64,000 nt of DNA, from NCBI GenBank assembly GCA_026874595.1, contig CM049306.1:47244019-47308018 (forward strand). Reading direction: 5' to 3'. The stretch's first letter is position 1. Each line of letters begins with the position of its first letter. The notes under the pieces were generated by a model. That model searched no databases, was not told the DNA's origin, and saw only the letters and a list, made by a program, of their open reading frames with translations. The position numbers and the translations under genes are program-made. The DNA comes from Sipunculus nudus (taxonomy: Eukaryota > Annelida > Sipuncula > Golfingiida > Sipunculidae). Positions 50,366 to 62,899 of this stretch are shown in pieces.

Positions 50366-50420
50366 TACAGTGCTTCACCAGTCTGTCATTATCTTGTACT
50401 TAAATTGTCACCCCACATAA
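50103..50420 (+). repeat. Two (TA)n tracts each followed by the same 55-bp sequence
   Basis: TA tract 50103-50138, then CAGTGCTTCACCAGTCTG at 50151. A second TA tract at 50287-50361 is followed by the same sequence at 50368. The copies after the tracts agree for about 55 bp with small gaps, so the block was duplicated together with its TA tract. Confidence 0.8.
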
Positions 50421-50572
50421 CACTTCAGTAGTGCTACACACCTCACTCAATACTCCATTACAACTAAATCCATTCCTCACTGTCTATACCATTCTGATTT
50501 CGGCGGATACACGTAGTCGCTTGTCGACTACCCGTTTTCTAGTTTATTACAGGGTCCCAGCCACCTATACCT

Positions 50573-51036
50573 GTCCCTCATAAACTTAAGGTGATCCCGT
50601 AGAGCTTTTATAAAAAATATAGGCCAGAAAACGTGGATAATACCGCATACAGGCTGCTTGTTTTCTTTATATCAACGTGTCTATGATTAGTTGGGGCCCC
50701 GGAAATAAATAAACAAATTAACTAAGGGCATCCGGCAGCAAGTTACATCAGCCAGAGCTTTGCAAATAGTGTTTTGCAACAAATGACCTATCTGCCTCCG
50801 CATATATCAACCATACACATACCACCTTAGGTTACATGTTTTTTTTTTCCCCCGTTTGTCAACACTGTGGTGTTTACAAACATATTGTTGATAAACAAAT
50901 TCAAACATCATTTACTAAGACCTTATAAGAACAACAAAAAATTACTTTAGATCATTATTATATACACAGAGGAGGCAAGAAATTACATTAATTCTTTTTT
51001 CAAATGTAGGTGAATGGGCACCTTTAATTTTTATAA
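50573..51036 (-). mobile_element. MITE family B, copy 2 (inverted)
   Basis: On the minus strand it runs from AAAGGTGCCCATTCACCTAC (51035) through the TGTTGATAAACAAATTC and TTTGCAAATAGTGTTTTGCA regions to a CTTATAAAAG/GTGATC end near 50580. It matches 54519-54978 in reverse complement. Confidence 0.65.
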
Positions 51037-52216
51037 AATCTTAAATACAGTTCATACAAATTTATATTATTAACAAAGAAGCATATTCTGGAACATTATA
51101 AGGACATGCATGGGCCATAAAGTTAATTTAATGTTAATTTTAAGGCTTTGCAAGTCACCATAATTTAAACATGATCTACATTTTTTGTACCTTTCTCCGG
51201 TCCGTTATCTCAATTAACTCTATTCGGTCTCGTTTTCAGACCAGCTCTGAGGCATTGGACATGATGTAAATCTCGACTATATCAGCTAATTTTTTCTTCG
51301 ACTCAAATAAAGAATATTTACACGTCAGATTAATCTGGACCAACTCATTCCGGGAGATATGCATGAGAGTAGCTGATGGGAATCATATTTCAAAAACATC
51401 ATGAACAGACGGCGCAAGTACCATTATCGATATGCAAACAAAACTACAGCGTGGATATGAACATGGTCTTAAAAATCAACTGGGCTGATCAGGAGGTGCA
51501 CTTAGATGTGCGCGCGTGTAAACTGCAAGTGGAGACGAATAAAGTTTCTCATAAATTGTAAACTAATCGAGCTTTTTGTTACACGATCATACACACACAA
51601 GACTCCGGCTCGTGCATCATTTTCACACTGCGTTCGTTGGCAAGAAATACCTCAATAAACATATGATAAATACAAGTACGAGTGACATGTTTTATTTATA
51701 ACACTTGTGGTTTGAATCTGTGCAATCTGAGCAATATAACAACTCCATTTTTGTAACTGGAACTCCATTGTGGATCAAACATGGTGCATCGATCCTCTTT
51801 GCCTACACATTAAAATACATCTGGAATAATCTTCAATTGTTCAATTCTTGTTTACATTTTTCATTGAAATAATTAAAAAAAAATTAAACTTGCACAGGAA
51901 TGATAAAAGTACATGTTTTAATGGATAGAAAGGTATATATATTGATAGGTTTAATAAAAATGAACACTGAAGTTTGTGCCCAGCTGCATGTCATGGTTTT
52001 ACCGGTTAGGTAACGACATCTACTGGCCAAATGGTGAACCAAAAATCCCTATCTAGTTATTGTAATAACCCAACGAACAACCATTTAAGGATTCCAACAT
52101 ATTTTGAATTTCAAATTAAAGGTCTTTTCATGATTTTCAAGAATGAATATCTGTATCTCCAAGGGTTTTATGTACAACACCTGGACCCGCCCCAGCTGCC
52201 ATGTTTATGCACAAGT

Positions 52217-52759
52217 CTATAGTCCATTTCACCACCTGCTGTCCACCTGATTTTTGTAGATGATTTACTTAAAAGTTTATATTTTTCAATATTTTCCAAG
52301 TAGACAACATAAGGAAGTGACAACCTAATATGGCAGTTAAGAATTTTACAATAAACCCCCCGTTTATGTTTCACAACATTTTAGTCTCTTTATCATGATC
52401 TGGCAGATATGGTGTGTCCCTCCATAAGTAGCCATCTTTGTTTTAGCTGGTTATATTTTTAGAGTGTTTACATAAGGTTATCCAATCAGCAGCTGTCAGT
52501 TGAGGCTGTTTTTGCATGTGACCAATGACCTTGACCGCCATAAATGAGTCTGATATGTTGTAAAATGTAGACTGATTTCTCATATTTTCAGAAAATTCTG
52601 TTACTCAAATATGGCACAAGGTAGGAATTTAGTTACCTAGTTGAAAATTAGGTTCTGTAATCCTATCCTGTACACTATAATTGTTTCCCTTAAAATGTAC
52701 CTACTAAAAATTTTCATAGCAAAAAACAGGTGGACATGAGGGGATGAAACGGACTATAG
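52217..52759. mobile_element. TIR element (MITE), about 543 bp, CTATAGTCC termini
   Basis: Left end CTATAGTCCATTTCACCACC and right end (reverse complement) CTATAGTCCGTTTCATCCCC. Both continue into TGTCCACCTG, so the inverted repeat spans about 36 bp with few mismatches. A TA duplication is possible, but the palindromic CTATAG hides the exact border. No transposase frame. Confidence 0.75.
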
Positions 52760-54510
52760 TTCACACAAATAAAAGAGTTCACTGTCAACAGTGTAAAAGC
52801 ATGATAAACCCTCCTTTGTCTGAATCATGCCTGGCAAACCATCAGTTATTGTGTTTCCCGCTAAAAAAATATGTATAATAAAACTGTCAACAGACGTATA
52901 TATCTATGTGCGAACTTCTGTGCCATCTCATACACTGGCGATAATTCGAGTTGCAAAAGAACAAAATATTAGTTGTATAATTTACCGCCAGGTGACATTA
53001 CCTGTCTCGATTGTCGTAAACCGAGTACCGGCTAGTTTTACGGTCGAGCAAACATATTCCAAATCTCATCATTATTATAATTACCATATAATACAAATTA
53101 CAAAAATTTTTATATAAATTTACATAAGCTGAACCTAGTTCCTGGGAGGAAAACATTTGTTTCTAATGATTTTTTACCACAAAAGAAACAAGAGGATGTC
53201 TAATTTATTTAAAAGCTATCAGCACAGCTATGAGCACTGTGAACTCGGCAGTGACCGTGAGCCACAAGGAAAACCCCTGTGACTAAAAATTCTAGATCTC
53301 AACAAAAGCCAAATATTTCTGACACTGCCAGTCATAAATATTCAGGGAAAACAAAGACAACACGTATTGCTCGATTTAAGCCATTTCTAATTGTTTCCAT
53401 GATGTGATATTTTGCACCAGCCAATCACATCAAGGCCAAGTTTCTATTCTGGATGCAATACTCCCATCACATAACATTCTCACGTGCTAATCAGTTTCCA
53501 AATCTTCAAAGCTTTACCAGCTGCCATTAGAGAAACTCAACGCCTTGAAATACATGGATTTTTTTTTTCAGATTGTCGAGGAAATTAAGCATGTGTGAAC
53601 CCTGGATTCGAACAACTTTGATTCGTCTTATTAAAACGCACATAAGTCTCCTACAATTTGTATTGCTACGAAGTGGAGAGCTTTTTTCGGCTTATGAAAA
53701 CGCATGAGACCCTGGACTTGGTACCTCACACTATCCTTCAAGCTATTCTAGAGGGGGGAGCGGGGTATCAGACTACGAGACTTATGTGCGCATGTCTTTG
53801 GTTGGATCCTAATCTTAATACACACTACAATTTAACAAGTGAAAAAAAAACTAATTGCCTACGTTGCAATATCCTGCATAGACAGCTCTCAGTGTATCGG
53901 TACACAAAGTCACCCATCATACTTTAAAATAAAGGAATATTCCTGTGAAACACGCAGTCAACATTAATACACTTAACGTTCTATTTATACATACGTGTAT
54001 GGGTTCGTGGGTGCTTTATTGTGGACGGAATAGACATGATTAACAGTACATATTTACCTATCTATCTTATATATTTGAGCAGTTTTCTTATTCGTTTAAT
54101 TTATATTTGCTTAATTTTACGATTTGATTAATTGTTCTGCAGTTCTTAAATTATTCGTCTATGATTAGGCCTGCGATATGCTTGAAATGCAAATAGGTAT
54201 TAGGATTTTTTTTTCAATGGGTATACATCTATTTAATAGTGTCCCGTCATGCTGTTTAGGTAGCCGCTGACTTTCTGAAGAATAAACCTCTTGGTTTGGC
54301 ACCTGGTGGTAGATATTTAAATAACATTATCCACTGCACGCCAATTATGCCATTGCTGGTGGTCGATGAAGACACAGAAAATTCGCAAATTACCCTAAAG
54401 ATTTCACGTTTGTGCAAACGTTCGGTGGGATAAGGACAAGGCACCAATAAAATATCCATTTTTTACTGCTGGTTGGCGTTTCTGACACCCAATGGTCTAC
54501 TTCATCTGGT
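52760..54510. other. No supported gene
   Basis: Short frames at 52827-53117 and 53658-53927 have no domain. No repeats recognised. Confidence 0.4.
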
Positions 54511-54518
54511 CCACTTAT

Positions 54519-54978
54519 AGGTGCCCATTCACCTTCTGAAAGGGATTTTATGCGATTTCTGGCTTATTCTGTTATATATTAATGATCTAGGGGTAATTCT
54601 GGTTGTGAAAAGCTCTTATAACGCTTTCATGAAGGATGTGCGAACTTGTTAATCAACAACATGTTTATAAACACAGCAATGTTGACAAACATGAAAAACA
54701 TGTAACCTAAGGTGGTAGGTTGCATATATGTGGAGGTAGAAAGTTCACATGTTGCAAAAAGCCATTTGCAAAGCCCTGGCTTATCCCACCTGTTGCCAGA
54801 AGCCCTTGTTGAATAGTTTTGATTATTTTTGCGGGCCCCAACATATTATAAACATGTGGATATAAACAAAACAAGCAGCCTGTGTGCAGTGATATCCACA
54901 TTTTCTGGCTTATTTTGATAAAAGCTCAAAGGGATTACTTTTAGTTTATAAAAGTCAGACAGGTGATTGGGTCCCTTT
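54519..54978 (+). mobile_element. MITE family B, copy 3
   Basis: Starts AGGTGCCCATTCACC and ends AGGTGATTGGGTCCCTTT, so the termini are imperfect inverted repeats (AAAGGG-CCC-ATC-CC). The interior matches 5931-6367 along its length (CAACAACATGTTTATAAACA, CAAAGCCCTGGCTTATC). Confidence 0.7.
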
Positions 54979-56026
54979 AAAACTTTTTTTTAAGATCTGC
55001 TTTGTTTCCAAAAGTGACATTAAATTAAAGCCGGTGGATTTTTATATTACAAACGTGCTATGAATTACAGATGACTGGTTTTTAGGTATCAAATGAATGA
55101 CAATAATAAAAACAAGTGGTGGTTATCATAAAGCAACGTTGGTATCAATTAGAGTGAGTTTGAACTGCAAAAAAGTCTAAGACATTATACAATACAATTT
55201 TACGACGAAAATAACGCTTCCGCACTGACCATCTTTTTCTAGTAGCATGACAGCATACTTGCTACCTAATATTCCTACTTCCTGGATTGATGAATCTGTT
55301 TTTGTAAAAACTACAATCATGCTTTTAAAATCGATATCTAAAATATGACATATAAAATATAGGTATCTCCTGTGTTTAACATGTTTGTTCGATACGAACC
55401 GTAAATGGTGCAACTGTACAAACACGTTTCACATTTTCACAGGTGATGATTTATACATTGGTGACGACTGTGAACATGAAGGCACGTGACACTAAGGAAA
55501 CGCGCAGACGGATCTATAGGAATAACGAGAATGGACAAGGCAGAAACATAAGATGAAGGTCTCAGAACTAGCTCACGAGCGTTTGCAACGTTCGTTTTAG
55601 TTATTCCCTTAATATTTTACAAACTACTACTCCTGTTCTACCAGACACGTACATATTTCGAAATCTGAGAATGTTCTCCACCATGTGGTGTATGAAAATT
55701 TTTGCATTTCAATACTGGTTGACATAATCCAGATTTTCAAATTTATTTCTATATTAGTTCCATTTAATTACTAAAATCGTATTTTAGCATACCTGTTAAA
55801 GATACAGGTTTGGACATTATTTTAAAAAATTTTAATTTTTAGAATTATAAATTTCAGTTGTTTACCTTTAAAATGCACATGAATAAAGTTTCTTTAAACT
55901 CTTTGCAGTAAAAGGCCCCCTCTTAAAGTAGGCAAAGTCATATACGTTAACAAAGGGCATATGTTTATAACTCCATATTTTTAAAGTTTAGAGTTTAAGA
56001 AATTTAAGTTCAATTTTACAAAATGT

Positions 56027-56032
56027 TTTATT
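56027..56032 (-). terminator. Polyadenylation signal AATAAA of the GT31 gene
   Basis: Canonical AATAAA on the minus strand, about 196 bases after the TGA stop of the galactosyltransferase gene. It is the first canonical signal I see there, so a 3' UTR of about 210-220 bases is predicted. Confidence 0.6.
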
Positions 56033-56227
56033 AATCATTACAAAATCAATCATTTCTGGGAAATTTTAGTTCTTCTAAACAATCCTGTCAAGCACATTTT
56101 CAGCCTTCAAAATATGTAACTCGTATCATGAGGTCTCTGGGCAACACGTCCAGCATGTCAAGGAAAAACTGAAACAACGTTTACTTACACTCCTGGGAGA
56201 ATTATAAAACCTGGAGTATACTCCTTA

Positions 56228-57439
56228 TCATTTGTTGGGAACTTTTGGGACCTTTGGAAGTTTGCCAGGCAATACAAATTTGACCTCAGCTTGCGTTCGG
56301 CCTTTTGCGAGGGCAACGAGCTTATTCCAAACACTTTGGATGATATTGAGGTTATGGACGTGTGAGAATATATAAGTAAACCACTGCGGTCCCGTGAATT
56401 TCTGCTCCAACTGTTTTCCGTTGAGTACGTAAGTTGACATAAACTGCCTGTGCGTTATATTTAATCGGAGCGGCAAGAGGCCCGTTATGTAGAAATCGTC
56501 CACCCAGAAAAATGGCGTATACAAGGACGCGTTGTACATCCGCACTGCGACATCGGTGGACATTGTAAAAGCTGAACCTGAGCAATATACGGGGTAATAT
56601 TTGTCTTTCCACTGTTCTTCTGTCACTTTCCACTTTCCCTTTCTCATCACTGGCATTTTATACCAAACCAAGCACATCAAGAGATTCTTATTCTGAACAC
56701 CGAAACGGTCTAAACTTTTCAAGTGTCTGAGTAACGTGAACATATTCACAAATATATCATCGTCTGTTTTTAACACATATTTTGCATGCTTACAATACTT
56801 GTTTATCCATTTCAATGCCGCGATGCCTTTGTACGTTAAATTCCTGTACGTATCATCAAAGTCTTCTTGAACTATATCTCCATACTGCTCGCTTTCAAAA
56901 TACAGTGCAGTTTGGGCTTTATCCCCTTCTTTTGTCTTACCCATAACAAAGATAATTCGAATGTTTACATCTGGATAAAATTTTGGATTTGCCCACGTGT
57001 TTCGTATAACCATTCTCCGTTTGGTGTGGCTTGGCGCCGTGTGAACGTATATAATAAGGAACATGTTCTTCTTCTCACATACTGTTGGATTATTCAAAAT
57101 ATATTTAAAAGGGTGAGGATTCGCAAACCTGTGACCTGAGCTATTCATTCTAGCGATTATATCATGCAGCATTGTCTTGTTAACTTTCAACAAGGTCATA
57201 TTTTTCATTATATGTTCTAAACTTTGGTTTGTGTGACGATGACTAAGTTCAAGTGATCCTTTGGCTAGAGTGCTTCTACGCGTTTCTAAGACTGTCCTTG
57301 CCGACGGTAGCGCCACCTGTGTTAAAGTGTGGGAACTAACGATAGTGTCGTTTGGCAAGTTCAGCCACATCCATATGGAAACTGTGAACAATGCAGCGTA
57401 GAAGGCAAAACGCGAAACCGTCCGTTTCCTAGGCAACAT
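56228..57439 (-). CDS. Beta-1,3-galactosyltransferase-like protein (GT31), single exon
   Basis: Encodes 403 residues without introns. GT31 enzymes transfer galactose (or GlcNAc) from a UDP-sugar in beta-1,3 linkage to glycan acceptors in the Golgi lumen. Layout seen: short basic cytosolic tail (MLPRKR), one membrane anchor at about residues 11-27, a stem to about 120, then the catalytic domain. Family motifs: RRMVIRNTWAN (141-151), FVMG (164-167), YGDIVQEDFDDTYRNLTYKG (186-205), KYVLKTDDDIFVN (220-232) with the metal-binding DDD at 226-228, YPVYCSGSAF (282-291) and DDFYITG (314-320), where many relatives have EDVYVG. Several N-glycosylation sequons are present (N71, N80, N87, N99, N200, N303, N327). 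The frame is open upstream to a GTG at 57478, but the ATG at 57439 is the first true start and gives the short tail usual for type II enzymes. Length is normal for the family. The exact donor and acceptor cannot be told from sequence; B3GALT versus B3GNT is open. Confidence 0.93.
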   Translation of the reverse strand: MLPRKRTVSRFAFYAALFTVSIWMWLNLPNDTIVSSHTLTQVALPSARTVLETRRSTLAKGSLELSHRHTNQSLEHIMKNMTLLKVNKTMLHDIIARMNSSGHRFANPHPFKYILNNPTVCEKKNMFLIIYVHTAPSHTKRRMVIRNTWANPKFYPDVNIRIIFVMGKTKEGDKAQTALYFESEQYGDIVQEDFDDTYRNLTYKGIAALKWINKYCKHAKYVLKTDDDIFVNMFTLLRHLKSLDRFGVQNKNLLMCLVWYKMPVMRKGKWKVTEEQWKDKYYPVYCSGSAFTMSTDVAVRMYNASLYTPFFWVDDFYITGLLPLRLNITHRQFMSTYVLNGKQLEQKFTGPQWFTYIFSHVHNLNIIQSVWNKLVALAKGRTQAEVKFVLPGKLPKVPKVPNK

Positions 57440-57499
57440 GATTGCTAAAGTCTGATAAACTCGTATCACTTCTATCACCTGCTTTGCTTGTGGTTATCC

Positions 57500-58595
57500 G
57501 AACGCCAAGCACACATTTTCTTGTTTTCTGGATTCACCTACACAGACTGGAAAGACAGAAAATGTATAATATTTATTCATATCACAATATATTAACATGC
57601 ATAGTAGCTCTGATAACACATTTACATGACTGCAAGGAACAAATCTTTGATCTTGCTGTAGGTAATTTCTAGGCGGGAAAATAAAACGAAACGATTTTAT
57701 CTGTTAAGTGAGGCCGATGTCACGTATATATGGTTGCAGACGTTATAGACGAGCAAATATCAAAATGGTAAAATTGTCGTCTGCAGATCTGTAAATTAAA
57801 TTTTTCATCAAACGCATGGTGTGTGTGCTCTGTATCATATGGATTGTTTTGGTGTTTATTATGCTTTACAGGAACATCATTTTTTACAGGTACAACGTAT
57901 AGGATCGTCTGCCCACGGATTCCTATAGTTACTCATCTGTCTTTAAACATGACATACATGACCTTCTTCTTACATATATTAAGGCTTTCCTGTGTTCAAG
58001 ACTAGTTTATTGTAATTTCAATTTATCAGATCCCCTTTAAACAAAGACCCATGGATCACGGCGCTCAGCTGATTTATTTTTAATTTTAGCAAACGCAAAA
58101 TATATCTATTTTTTTTTTACTTTAGCAAATACAAAATATAATTATTTCGGAAAATCAAGTTGCCATTGAGAGACTTCCTTAACAAGCGGGGGACAGAAGT
58201 TCTCAGTGTAAATTCACCGATTTTACGGTCCGTATATCCCATGCTTTATTTTTTTAACAATGTTTTTAACAATATCTAGAGAAGATAATTAGCCCTGAAT
58301 GAACCATGACTAAATATTATGCATGGCTTATTTGATGATCACCTCATGTATGTTTACATCAAGCATGTATGCTCTGTTACTTATATATACTACAGCAGAA
58401 ACTTAAATAAATGAATAAAGACGGGAATGTGTTTCCTGGTAAATCATATTTACTTATTTTGATTCGGATCAGGTCTCTTAATTTCTCGTATACGATTCAG
58501 TACTTCTTATTTGTTCATTACGGCTGTGTCATGAATTCTACAGACACACACACACATATATATATTTATATATATATAAATATATATATAAATAT

Positions 58596-58656
<61 letters not shown>

Positions 58657-58940
58657 TTTAGGATTAATTTGTGAAGCCATGCTTTATTAATATATGTCAT
58701 ATTTGTTGAAAGTATTCACCATGGATATGGGCCATTAATACCCAAAACACTCAAATACAGTTCTGTATCCGGTAAACCGCAAATCAGTAAGTACAGAAAA
58801 TAAACAAATGCCTATACACTTACACAATGGTTATACTGATGACCAGAACAAAGACCTTCACAGTAATACGTTATGTTATATTATGTTATAAAGACCCTGT
58901 ATACACTGGTGATATGCCAGTTAAAAAGTCATATATATAT

Positions 58941-59014
<74 letters not shown>

Positions 59015-61560
59015 TAGAAATGCAGATTTGGCGTACATTTTGATGAAATGCCTTTTGTCTATATTACATACAGAGACAGCTAAAATGTAGACTGCAATGG
59101 ATGTATATGCGCTGGACAGGTGCATGTATACTATTATGTAAAGATTCATGTACCCCGTGGGTGATCCCGGATTTTGGGATCGAACAGAGGATTGTAATAC
59201 CGATGGACAACATTTTTATTAGGTGGTCAAAATCCCACGTAAGGGCGGTTTAGCCTTGACAAATGGGAAAACGCTGCAAAATGTATTTCTCAATCGTATA
59301 GGGCTGTGTAAATTCTGCACCACAAAACCTCGGTGTTCTATGGCAAATGTGTGCCCTCTGAACAAAATCACTCGCCGCATACTTAAACCGATGTCACGTG
59401 AATGAAATACGAATCTGTTGTAATCATAACAACTCACCCGAGCTGACTATTACACCGACTGGTTGAATGTCAACGAAGAAATAATGGGAGAAGCTACACT
59501 CAGCGGTTTTAAATAAACGCCAAACTTCAGGGTGAATGGAGGGGTGGGATGGTTAACAGCAACCAAACATCCCCTTTCAAGGAGAATTTTTCTTCTTGCC
59601 ATATTTTCCTCGACCTTTTTTTTCAGGCTAAACTCTACCTTTCTGAAACTAGGGACATTAGTCAAGACATTAATACTTCGGTGTAGACGGCACAATCCCC
59701 CTTTCTCGAAATTTTTAATCCTCCCCTGAACTATAGTTAAACCACGCGAGCTCAGTTATAACAGCTGAGGTCACAAAGGTTGCATTTGCAATTCAAGAAT
59801 TATTGCATTTTTAAATGAACCTTTGTCCATATTTACACAATATTATATAAAATTAAATTATTAAGTTCTCAAGTTTCAGCCTTTTCCTCCACTGGACCTG
59901 AAAAGTTCCTTATTTATCTGAGCTTGAAGGTGTAAATTAATCTTCTTGCACACCATCAGCCTCGATCAGACAGAAAGTGAAATTGTATCCTCCCAGCAAT
60001 TATATGAATAAGAGCAACAAAAACACAGACCTAATAATATGTGCTTGGCTGGTGCAAGTGTAGCGGCATTGACTGGATATAGGAGGAGCTCAAATCTCGT
60101 AATGCATGTCGGTTTTTATCCTTTCCTGATAATTTGGTGCTCACAGTACCAAAAACACTACACGCTTTATTGCGATTTATTGGAGTTTTCCTGTGGTTGA
60201 CGTATATAGACTTCACAGTGCCCCTGCCCAAAGTGCGAATGGTATCACAAAGGTCACACAGTCACATTTTCTGTGGAAAATAAATAGGAAAAAATGTGTT
60301 CTGATAATGAAAGGGTACAATATAAGCAAAATCTAAATTAAAACATTGTTAAACAAATATGTTATATAATAAAATAAAAGGATTAAGAATGTTACTTCGA
60401 CCTATATGTAAGGATACTCCACTGGCTGTTCCTGCATGTCAGAGGGTTTGCTCGTAAGTACCATTCACTCAGCATGTCGCAGCATACTAAATACTTGCAT
60501 AAATCACCTTTGACATTCTCCGAATAAACGTGTATCATGCATGTGTCAAATGCAAGATATTGATTATAGTAACCTTACCCTGGTGAATATTCTACGAGGT
60601 GCGGATTCAACCGTTGTCTGTGCAGTAATGAGCACAAATTTTTTCTCTTTTATAAGCTTTCCATTTGTATATGTACAGGTGCGTGTTTTGATTGTTTGTC
60701 AGATTTGATATTTAAAAAAGATCCATAACACCCCACTCACGTCAACCATGTATTCCCCTATCCCTGTCCGTTGTAAACAGGGGCGGATTCACAGGGGTCG
60801 CACAGGGCGTGCTTCCACTTTTTTCGACCAAAAACACTGCGAAATAGAAATTATAAATATACGCTTAATACAGGAAAGTAGAGTTTGCGTTTCCTATGCT
60901 ATACCTCTGCATGGAAAGGTTATGTGTAAAGTAAACACAAGCACACCCGGCACACGTGTTCATCCGTGTCATTGTGTTGAGCCCCCTGTTAATAAGATCT
61001 TGTACCCGCCCCAGATAATCCCGGAATCTGCCCACAAACAGCATGCAACAGCATCGTGCACTAAGCATGCGTGAATGTGACCTTACCTTGTGGACAAAAT
61101 AGTTGATCAAGACACTAGAGACCTGTTGTTACATGTTAGAAACCAAACGCAACAAAACTCCAAATTCAGGCGGGTATAATAAACATAAAATATAAACCTC
61201 GCCAAGTAAAAACTGAATGTGCTTTGTGCGATAACCTTTCATTACCACGCGGCTATTCAGGCCCGTAGCACATTGTCTATGCAGTCACTGTGCCGTGTTG
61301 GAAATGTGACAAACTTGGTGACTAAAGCGAGGTCACCAGCTTCCTTTTTTATTGGGCGCTCAGTTTATCGTTTTAACCAGAAGCGTTAAAACACGCGCGG
61401 ACAACCAGCGCCATCTGCAGGCTGTCAGAGGTACTCGAAATATTTTTTCCATGTTTTTCCCGGCATTGCTTTTAAACCAACCGAAGATTTCTTCACTTGA
61501 ATTAGAAAACCTTGTGCCTATGGTACCTAATACTTTTTGTGTTCTAATTTTTAGGGTCAT
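57500..61560. other. Upstream region of the GT31 gene, no further gene supported
   Basis: Contains the TA tracts at 58555-59014 and a GGGGCGGATTCACAGGGG fragment at 60780. No TATA box or leader exon for the GT31 gene could be fixed, although CTTTAG and TTTATCAG acceptor-like sites precede its ATG, so a non-coding leader exon further upstream is possible. Confidence 0.4.
58555..59014. repeat. Long TA-rich microsatellites
   Basis: (CA)n then TATA/AAATATATA repeats at 58548-58651 and a TA tract of about 80 bases at 58930-59014. Both lie upstream of the GT31 gene on its strand. Confidence 0.9.
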
Positions 61561-61564
61561 TCAT

Positions 61565-61642
61565 ACATATATATATAAATATATATATATATGCATAAAT
61601 ATACATATATATAAACATATATATAAACATGTACATAAATAA

Positions 61643-61697
<55 letters not shown>

Positions 61698-61880
61698 CAT
61701 ACAGTAAAACATCGAATTTAAGTCCACCAATGGGACCCTGAGAGATCACATTTTCGGTCGTCACTTTCTGGTCGTCAATGCGAGGTCTTTTATAAAGAGC
61801 AAAAAAAAAATTAGGGACCGTGAATAAGTGGTCGTTATTTTGAGGTAGTCGGTACATTGAGATGGTCATTAGGCGAGGTT

Positions 61881-61925
<45 letters not shown>
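61565..61925. repeat. TA-rich tracts flanking a pogo-like MITE
   Basis: TA and ATAAACATATA repeats at 61565-61692 and a TA tract at 61884-61925, bracketing the element at 61702-61885. Confidence 0.9.
61702..61885. mobile_element. pogo-like MITE, about 184 bp, decayed
   Basis: Starts CAGTAAAACATCGAATTTAAG after TA and ends GGCGAGGTTTATTA. Inside are several GGTCGT / GTCGTCA motifs like those of the element at 20879. It lies between two (TA)n tracts, so the right border is blurred. Confidence 0.6.
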
Positions 61926-61929
<4 letters not shown>

Positions 61930-62289
61930 TAATATGTATAAAAGAAGAATTTAAGAATATCAGCATAGGTAGCTCATCTGTAAAAGTGTAGCTCAAAATC
62001 AACATTACACAGCAGTCATATAATCAGTATTTCTATGTGATCAATTTGGTAGTTTTGCTATGAAGGCCAGAATATTGCTACTTCACGACTGACCTAGGTA
62101 CAAGAGAAGAAGGCAGACCAAAACAAGCAGTGCAACCTGCCGCTCAAACTCACATAGCAGTCACAATATTATATTCCAGTGAAATATGGTGCACTTTTCT
62201 GCAGCCATTCATAAAATATTTGTTACACCATACATGCAAACAACTGTTGAATCCTGCGGTTTTCCAAATTTCAAGATCGATAAAGACGC

Positions 62290-62700
62290 CATTTTAACCG
62301 GTTTCTGTGGCTCAGGGTAGAGCACTGGACTCAAAGATCGTCCGTTCAAATCTCAGCCAAGGATGTTAGATTCTTCACGGTGGGTCACAACCCAGGATGA
62401 TCGTTCTGCAGGCTTAATGGGAAGGACGTGCCCAACGACCGTGTTGCACTCACAAACGAGTGCGACTTTCGGTGGTTCTTCGGTAGCATGACCCAGCATT
62501 GGGACGATTAAGCACCCAGGGCGCGCCGGTGCAGTAGTCATCGGGCATGGTTGACGCCAGGATTTAAAATGAGAGGAAGTGTTTGATACTTCCCTCTAAC
62601 GAAGGCCAAATCGGAATGTAATTCTCCAGATGTACATATACGTTGTTAAGTTAGCATTAAAAATGCTGGCGGTTAACTCCACCAAAAAATATTTAAAAAA
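62290..62700 (+). mobile_element. tRNA-derived SINE, copy 2
   Basis: A box TGTGGCTCAGGGTAGAGC at 62306 and B box CGTTCAAATCTCAG at 62343, a central domain (GGAAGGACGTGCCC, CACTCACAAACGAG) shared with 33280-33560, and a tail (CAGATGTACATATAC, GCGGTTAACTCCACC) shared with 48082-48345, ending A-rich. The fullest member in the window. Confidence 0.75.
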
Positions 62701-62899
62701 GAGACCATTTTGAGAAAATATTTCGAAAGGACTAAAACCCTTTTGTTCTCCTTCCTCCATATTGTGAGCTTTAATAAGGAAGCCCAAATAATTATCTTCA
62801 CGACTTTTCTTTGATAGAGAGGGAAAGACTATATCGGACAGCAGAATATAGATTAACATTGGTGGCGCCACAAAAAGCTTAATTTTAGCAAATATATTA

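Noticed and set aside
57440-57478. Upstream start of the GT31 gene at 57478
   Set aside because: The codon there is GTG; the first ATG, 13 codons later, gives the usual short cytosolic tail.
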